64,000 nucleotides of DNA from Treponema medium (GTDB taxonomy: Bacteria; Spirochaetota; Spirochaetia; Treponematales; Treponemataceae): assembly GCF_017161265.1 (NCBI RefSeq), contig NZ_CP031393.1:1798001-1862000 (forward strand), given 5' to 3'. The translations under genes were made by a program, and so were the position numbers. The notes below the pieces were generated by a model that had not been told where the DNA came from, searched no databases, and worked only from the letters and a program-made list of their open reading frames with translations. Positions 59,808 through 64,000 of the stretch are shown here, in pieces (the first letter of the stretch is position 1; each line of letters begins with the position of its first letter).

Positions 59808-61013
59808 CCGTTTTACAATAACAGCAGTTCCTTGACCTCCACCGATACATAGAGAAGCAAGACCGATTTTTTTATCCGTCCTGATCATTTCGTGGAGAAG
59901 GGTTACCAAAATACGATTGCCTGAAGCGCCTACCGGATGGCCGAGCGCGATTGCACCGCCGTTGACGTTCGTTCGTTTTAACAGCGACTCTCTATCGATT
60001 CCGTGTTCCTGTACCAATTCATGGATAACACCCAAAGACTGAGCTGCGAACGCTTCGTTCAACTCGATCAACTCCATATCGGAGAGTTTCAGTGATGCAT
60101 AGTTTAACGCATTACGGATTGCCGGAACGGGACCTAATCCCATTACGAGTGGGTCGACGCCACCTTGCCCGATGCCGATAATTTCTGCAATAGGGTTAAG
60201 GTTATATTTTTTTACCGCCGCTTCGCTTGCAATCAGCACAAAAGATGCTCCGTCGTTTATTCCCGATGCATTGCCTGCCGTAACGGTGCCGTCGCTTTTA
60301 AAAGCGGGCTTCAACTTTGCAAGTTTTTCGAGGCTGGTGGTACGATTGGGAAATTCGTCGGTGTCGAAAACGATATCGCCTTTTTTATTATGAATAGTAA
60401 TCGGGACGATTTCGTTTTTAAATTTACCTGCATCGATAGCAGCAATCGCTTTTTGCTGGGAAGCAAAGGCAAACTCATCCTGCTGTTCTCTGGTAATATT
60501 GAATTTTGCCGCAATGTTTTCGGCCGTAATTCCCATGTGGATATTTGCACGGGCATCGGTCAATGCATCATAAATCATATGATCGACTGCCTGCCAGTTT
60601 CCCATCTTATTGCCGCTGCGGGTATTTGCCGGGACGAGATACGGAGCGAGAGACATTGATTCTACACCGCCTGCGACAACAATATCGTTAAAGCCTACTT
60701 GAATGGACATAACCGCTTCCATAACCGTCCGTAGACCGGATCCGCAGACCATGTTGGTCGAATGAGAGCAGACGGTTTCGGGGATTCCCGCTTCCAATGC
60801 GATGGTTCGTCCGATATTTTGTCCGAGTCCGGCGCCGAGCACGTTACCGCAAATAAGCTCCGAAACTTGGTCGGGCTTTACCTTTGCCTCTTCCAGTACC
60901 GCTTTAACCACCGCTGAACCCATGTCCTTAGGCGGTACGGCAGATAATCCGCCGAGGAATTTCCCGATAGCAGTGCGCTTTGCACTGATAATGTACGATT
61001 TTGATACAGCCAT
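59805..61013 (-). CDS. Acetyl-CoA acetyltransferase (thiolase)
   Basis: 402 residues. Condenses two acetyl-CoA to acetoacetyl-CoA or the reverse. Active-site Cys in NMVCGSGLRTVMEA (about residue 89), HPVGASGNRI with the catalytic His (about 357), and CIGGGQGTAVIV with the second Cys (about 387). Start chosen at 61013 because AAGGAGG lies seven bases upstream; the frame is open to 61070. Symbol atoB or phaA possible, not chosen. Confidence 0.94.
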   Translation of the reverse strand: MAVSKSYIISAKRTAIGKFLGGLSAVPPKDMGSAVVKAVLEEAKVKPDQVSELICGNVLGAGLGQNIGRTIALEAGIPETVCSHSTNMVCGSGLRTVMEAVMSIQVGFNDIVVAGGVESMSLAPYLVPANTRSGNKMGNWQAVDHMIYDALTDARANIHMGITAENIAAKFNITREQQDEFAFASQQKAIAAIDAGKFKNEIVPITIHNKKGDIVFDTDEFPNRTTSLEKLAKLKPAFKSDGTVTAGNASGINDGASFVLIASEAAVKKYNLNPIAEIIGIGQGGVDPLVMGLGPVPAIRNALNYASLKLSDMELIELNEAFAAQSLGVIHELVQEHGIDRESLLKRTNVNGGAIALGHPVGASGNRILVTLLHEMIRTDKKIGLASLCIGGGQGTAVIVKR

Positions 61014-61106
61014 TTTTGACCTCCTTGCAATCTGAGGGCTCCCCTTTACATCAAGATGAATCCTCAGCATTTTTCTATCATATCACGCTTAAAAAAATCT
61101 GACTAT

Positions 61107-61165
61107 ATTAGGTGATCGGGGTAAACGCATCAAGCGGTTTTTTATCAGCCCCGCAGAATAATTGG
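61107..61165 (+). repeat. 59 bp direct repeat, first copy (left end of R2-B)
   Basis: Matches 61436-61494 at 58 of 59 positions (C/T at the seventh base of the terminal repeat). Includes the left terminal repeat of R2 copy B and the CAGCCCCGCAGAATAATTGG segment. Confidence 0.85.
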
Positions 61166-61391
61166 GGCTGTTCAACCAGAACTGCCAAGGATGGCAGTGG
61201 TTTTATACAGCAGCGATGTTTTGCGCATACGCGAAACTCGCCTTCAACTGATATACATGGATGTACAACAGTTGAAGATGGTTCAAATGGTCTCACTGCC
61301 CCAATTATTCTACGATTCCGGTCTACTCTGTCTGATGCATTTACCCCTCTACTAGAAAAAATGTACGAAATTTTATTCAAAATTTCGTACA
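61118..61391. repeat. R2 MITE-like element, copy B, carrying an R1 module
   Basis: Terminal repeats GGGGTAAACGCATC (61118-61131) and GATGCATTTACCCC (61334-61347); inner CAGCCCC/GGGGCTG. In place of the short apex of copy A there is an R1 module: ACTGCCA-AGGA-TGGCAGT (61181-61198), GTTTTGCG/CGCGAAAC (61218-61237) framed by GCGAT and TCGC, and a 15 bp imperfect stem with TGGA loop (61243-61276). The side hairpin TGTACGAAATTTT/AAAATTTCGTACA is at 61362-61391. Most of the gene-free region 61014-61589 is this element and the direct repeats. Confidence 0.8.
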
Positions 61392-61435
61392 GAAGGGAAG
61401 CAACCGTTTACAATATTTCTGGTGCGGTTGCGCTG

Positions 61436-61494
61436 ATTAGGTGATCGGGGTAAATGCATCAAGCGGTTTTTTATCAGCCCCGCAGAATAATTGG
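61436..61494 (+). repeat. 59 bp direct repeat, second copy (orphan R2 end)
   Basis: A solitary left end of R2 with no matching right end after it; the sequence leaves the element abruptly at TTGG and enters the DUF1284 promoter region. Confidence 0.85.
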
Positions 61495-61507
61495 AAATGA
61501 GATTTTC

Positions 61508-61536
61508 TTGCATTACGATTTTTCCTTTGATATAAT
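61508..61536 (+). promoter_or_regulatory. Promoter of the DUF1284 gene
   Basis: TTGCAT (61508-61513), 17 bases, TATAAT (61531-61536); leader about 46 bases with CAAGGA before the ATG. Confidence 0.65.
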
Positions 61537-61589
61537 TCGGAACAATTTAGAACGAATTTCTAAAATACACACTGCAAGGAATCCTATCA

Positions 61590-61991
61590 ATGGAAACACT
61601 CAATCTGCGTCCACATCATCTTTTATGTACTCGTGCATTTAAAGGTAAAGGCTATTCTCCTGTATTTGTCGAAAATATGCAGCATATTATCAATCGGTTA
61701 AAAACCGGCTGCGATATTACCTTAATTACCGGCGCCGATGCCATTTGCGACCCTTGTCCCGAAAGAATCGGAAATCACTGCCGCTTGGAAGCAAAAGTAA
61801 CGGGTTTTGATGAGGCTGTCCTATTGCAGTTTGGATTGGAAAGAAAAACATATACTTATACCGAAATAGAAGAGGTACTTACGGCTCGATTAACCGAATC
61901 CGTATACGAGTGCATTTGCTGCGGCTGTGAATGGAAGCAAACCGGCATCTGCTGCTATGCCGATGTTCAACGGTCTTTACTCGCAAAATAA
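61590..61991 (+). CDS. DUF1284 family protein, probable iron-sulfur binding
   Basis: 133 residues. The start METLNLRPHHLLCTRAFKGKGYSP is the DUF1284 signature. Cysteines in DAICDPCPERIGNHC (residues 53-67) and in YECICCGCEWKQTGICC (109-125) could hold a metal or Fe-S cluster, as proposed for the family. Biochemical role unknown. It stands alone with its own promoter directly after the orphan R2 end. Confidence 0.85.
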   Translation: METLNLRPHHLLCTRAFKGKGYSPVFVENMQHIINRLKTGCDITLITGADAICDPCPERIGNHCRLEAKVTGFDEAVLLQFGLERKTYTYTEIEEVLTARLTESVYECICCGCEWKQTGICCYADVQRSLLAK

Positions 61992-62039
61992 AATAAGAGG
62001 TCGTGCCAGTTGAGCATAAACTTTCCAGCGCTTTTGAAA

Positions 62040-62425
62040 ATAGCCTGTCCAGAAGTGTACATCCGTGTACACTTCTGGACGCGAGTTTTTGCGGAGCAAA
62101 AACGTCGCCGTTGGATGAAACCACGGACCTCCCTGTCCGTTCTGAAACTACAAGGCGCGAGCACAAATTAACCGCAGGCACGGTACAAAATGTACATCCG
62201 TGTACATTTTGTACCTACGTGTTTGCAGAGCAAACACGCTACTGCATGGAAGCACCGTCATCCGTGGCGGTTCTGCTACGTTGAGCATTTATTGCAGAAG
62301 CGGCATGGATGCCGCTGGTTATATCAGAAGCGATGTTTCGACAACGTCGAAACTCGCAGCCAAAAGTGTACAAGGATGTACACTTTTGGCAAGGCAACGT
62401 AGTAGATGTGCCGTATATTTGCAAA
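62040..62425. repeat. R1 composite hairpin repeat, right copy (complete)
   Basis: A reversed R1 module (62047-62080, 15 bp stem, loop TCCG; GTTTTTGC/GCAAAAAC 62085-62103; ACGGAC/GTCCGT 62123-62140) is joined to a forward series: 62182-62215 (15 bp, TCCG), GTTTGC/GCAAAC (62221-62235), 62254-62271 (TCCG), AGCGGCA-TGGA-TGCCGCT (62299-62316), GTTTCGAC/GTCGAAAC (62335-62353) and 62359-62390 (14 bp, AGGA). The forward series matches 19-301. It accounts for the gap before metG. Confidence 0.85.
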
Positions 62426-62427
62426 AG

Positions 62428-62456
62428 ATTGACTGATTTTACTCCAGATACTATAA
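62428..62456 (+). promoter_or_regulatory. Consensus promoter of metG, leaderless
   Basis: TTGACT (62428-62433), 17 bases, TATAAT (62451-62456). The ATG at 62466 is nine bases after the -10 box and no ribosome site fits between. Confidence 0.75.
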
Positions 62457-62465
62457 TACCCCGAT

Positions 62466-64000
62466 ATGAAACGTAAATTGATAACTTCAGCTCTTCCTTA
62501 TGTGAATAATATCCCGCACCTTGGGAATTTAATCCAAGTCTTGTCCGCCGATGTCTTTGCACGTTTTTGCAGGCTCCGCGGATATACGAGTTTATATGTA
62601 TGCGGTACCGACGAATACGGTACGGCAACTGAAACAAAAGCCCTCGAAGAAGGGAAAACGCCGCGCGAATTGTGCGACTACTACCATGCGATCCACCGCG
62701 ATATTTATCATTGGTTCAATATTGCGTTTGACTACTTCGGGCGCACCTCCACACCTCAGCAAACGGAGATTGTACAGGGGATTTTTAAAGATATTGAAAA
62801 AAACGGCTTTATAAAAGAACATTCGATGGAACAGCTCCATTGTGCACACTGTAACCGCTTTTTGGCAGACCGCTATGTACGCGGTACCTGTCCCCACTGC
62901 GGGTACGAAGACGCGCGCGGCGATCAGTGCGAAAATTGCGGCAAGCTACTGGAGCCGACCGAGCTGAAAGCTCCCCGTTGTTCAACCTGCGGAGCTGCTC
63001 CGGAGCCGCGCAGCACCAAGCACCTCTACATCGATTTGCCGGGCATCGTGCCGCAGTATGAACCGTGGATGCAGAAAGCGAGCGTAGAAGGTCAGTGGAG
63101 CAACAACGCCGTGCAGATGACCAAAGGCTGGCTGCGCGACGGTTTACAGGAACGCGCCATCACCCGCGACCTTAAATGGGGCATCCCCGTTCCGAAAGCG
63201 GGCTTTGAAGATAAGGTGTTCTATGTCTGGTTCGATGCTCCGATCGGCTATATCTCTATTACAAAATGCTTTACCGATTTAACCGGAGCCGATTGGAAGA
63301 ACTGGTGGCTTGAGCAAAATGATATCGAGCTGTTTCAGTTTATCGGAAAAGACAACATCCCCTTCCATACGGTGATTTTCCCCTGTTCGCTCATCGCATC
63401 GGGGAAGGATTGGGTAAAGCTCCATCATATTTCAAGCAGTGAGTACCTCAATTACGAGTCCGGCAAATTTTCAAAATCGAAAGGAATCGGCGTGTTCGGT
63501 TCCGATGCAAAGGATTCGGGGATTCCGGCGGATATGTGGCGCTTCTATATCTTCTATAACCGCCCCGAAAAGAACGATGCCCTGTTTACATGGAAGGATT
63601 TTCAGGAGCGCGTAAACAGCGAGCTGGTCGGGAACCTGTGTAATCTGATAAACCGGACGCTCACCTTTGTGTCGCGCTATTATGACGGCGTTATCCCGCA
63701 GCGGGATGGGATGGCTTCCGCCCGTGAGGATGTCCGCGCGGTAACGGAAGGCTTGCGCGCTGCAGCAAAGTACAGTATTGAAAAAATCACCGCACTGCTT
63801 GAAGAAGCGGAACTGCGCGATGCCTTCCACGAGCTGTTTACACTTTCCTCCGTTGCCAACAAGGCGTTCCAAGACGGAGAGCCGTGGAAAAACCGCGAGG
63901 CTGATCCCGAAAAAGCGGAGGCGCTTCTCTTTGAACTGTGCTATTTAATCAAGGATTTACTGATATTGATGCACCCGTATATGCCGGAATACGCCGATGC
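62466..64000 (+). CDS. metG: Methionyl-tRNA synthetase, 5' part (continues past the window)
   Basis: 511 codons visible, no stop before the window edge. Charges tRNA-Met. Class I motifs: ALPYVNNIPHLGNL (HIGH as HLGN, about residue 20) and KFSKSKGIGVFG (KMSKS, about 335). A four-cysteine-pair zinc knuckle region (CAHC, CPHC, CENC, CSTC, residues 120-180) marks the MetG1 type with double knuckles. Start MKRKLITSALPYVNN is the usual one. No ribosome binding site, and the promoter sits nearly on the ATG. Confidence 0.95.
   Translation, partial: MKRKLITSALPYVNNIPHLGNLIQVLSADVFARFCRLRGYTSLYVCGTDEYGTATETKALEEGKTPRELCDYYHAIHRDIYHWFNIAFDYFGRTSTPQQTEIVQGIFKDIEKNGFIKEHSMEQLHCAHCNRFLADRYVRGTCPHCGYEDARGDQCENCGKLLEPTELKAPRCSTCGAAPEPRSTKHLYIDLPGIVPQYEPWMQKASVEGQWSNNAVQMTKGWLRDGLQERAITRDLKWGIPVPKAGFEDKVFYVWFDAPIGYISITKCFTDLTGADWKNWWLEQNDIELFQFIGKDNIPFHTVIFPCSLIASGKDWVKLHHISSSEYLNYESGKFSKSKGIGVFGSDAKDSGIPADMWRFYIFYNRPEKNDALFTWKDFQERVNSELVGNLCNLINRTLTFVSRYYDGVIPQRDGMASAREDVRAVTEGLRAAAKYSIEKITALLEEAELRDAFHELFTLSSVANKAFQDGEPWKNREADPEKAEALLFELCYLIKDLLILMHPYMPEYAD

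Noticed and set aside
62239..62637. Minus-strand frame of 132 codons across the metG start
   Set aside because: It is antisense to the R1 repeat and to the clear start of metG.

Overview
The window looks like a stretch of chromosome from an oral-type Treponema (spirochaete) of moderate GC content. The evidence is gene content. A cytoplasmic filament protein (CfpA) lies next to a pyruvate phosphate dikinase, and beyond it are relatives of the T. pallidum Tp0750 (von Willebrand A) and Tp0751 (pallilysin) proteins. There is also a FlcA-like periplasmic flagellar collar protein, a pair of motility-associated (MAF/DUF115) glycosyltransferases, and a dense population of intergenic hairpin repeats. 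Species assignment (T. medium/T. vincentii-like) is inference only.

Layout. 0-7 kb: a degenerate M48-like secreted protein, an RNB ribonuclease, a Fic protein and an M18 aminopeptidase. 7-15 kb: the large acidic TPR protein, XdhC, valyl-tRNA synthetase and an HD phosphohydrolase. 15-23 kb (minus strand): a tiny Asp-rich protein with its own promoter, then an operon read leftward: acidic protein, two MAF-type proteins, a membrane protein with a degenerate GGDEF domain. 23-28 kb: an FtsB/DivIC-like protein and a Sua5-family protein, then convergent dprA-topA-xer. 28-39 kb: a TPR lipoprotein, a Na+/H+-type antiporter with a methyltransferase, PepC, a VapBC module, EngB, Pgi, a WecA/MraY-type transferase and diaminopropionate ammonia-lyase. 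39-48 kb: a 1970-residue beta-helix lipoprotein, remnants of a second copy, and an Rpn-type nuclease gene bracketed by direct repeats. 48-51 kb: a beta-CASP metallo-hydrolase and two TrmH-family methyltransferases. 51-59.5 kb: the ppdK / hypothetical / cfpA / vWA / pallilysin-like block. 59.8-64 kb: thiolase, a DUF1284 protein and the 5' part of metG, which runs off the window.

The most unusual content is between the genes. At least six families of short intergenic hairpin repeats occur. One (called R1 here) is built from three hairpin types; two of these types carry a conserved ANGGAT apex on stems whose sequence changes from copy to copy with both arms changing together. A second (R2) is MITE-like, with 16-17 bp terminal inverted repeats. 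R1 is found nested inside the apex of R2 at 61.2 kb and inside a third family (R3) at 59.7 kb; a fourth (R4) is nested inside R2 at 38.85 kb. R1 and R4 share a GCGATGTTT...AAACTCGC frame around their central hairpin. No transposase is encoded in the window, so whatever moves or maintains these modules acts in trans.

Several genes (metG, the beta-CASP hydrolase, the first gene) have sigma70-like promoters whose -10 box lies only 5-9 bases before the ATG, which implies leaderless or nearly leaderless transcripts. No tRNA, rRNA, CRISPR array or complete insertion sequence was seen.
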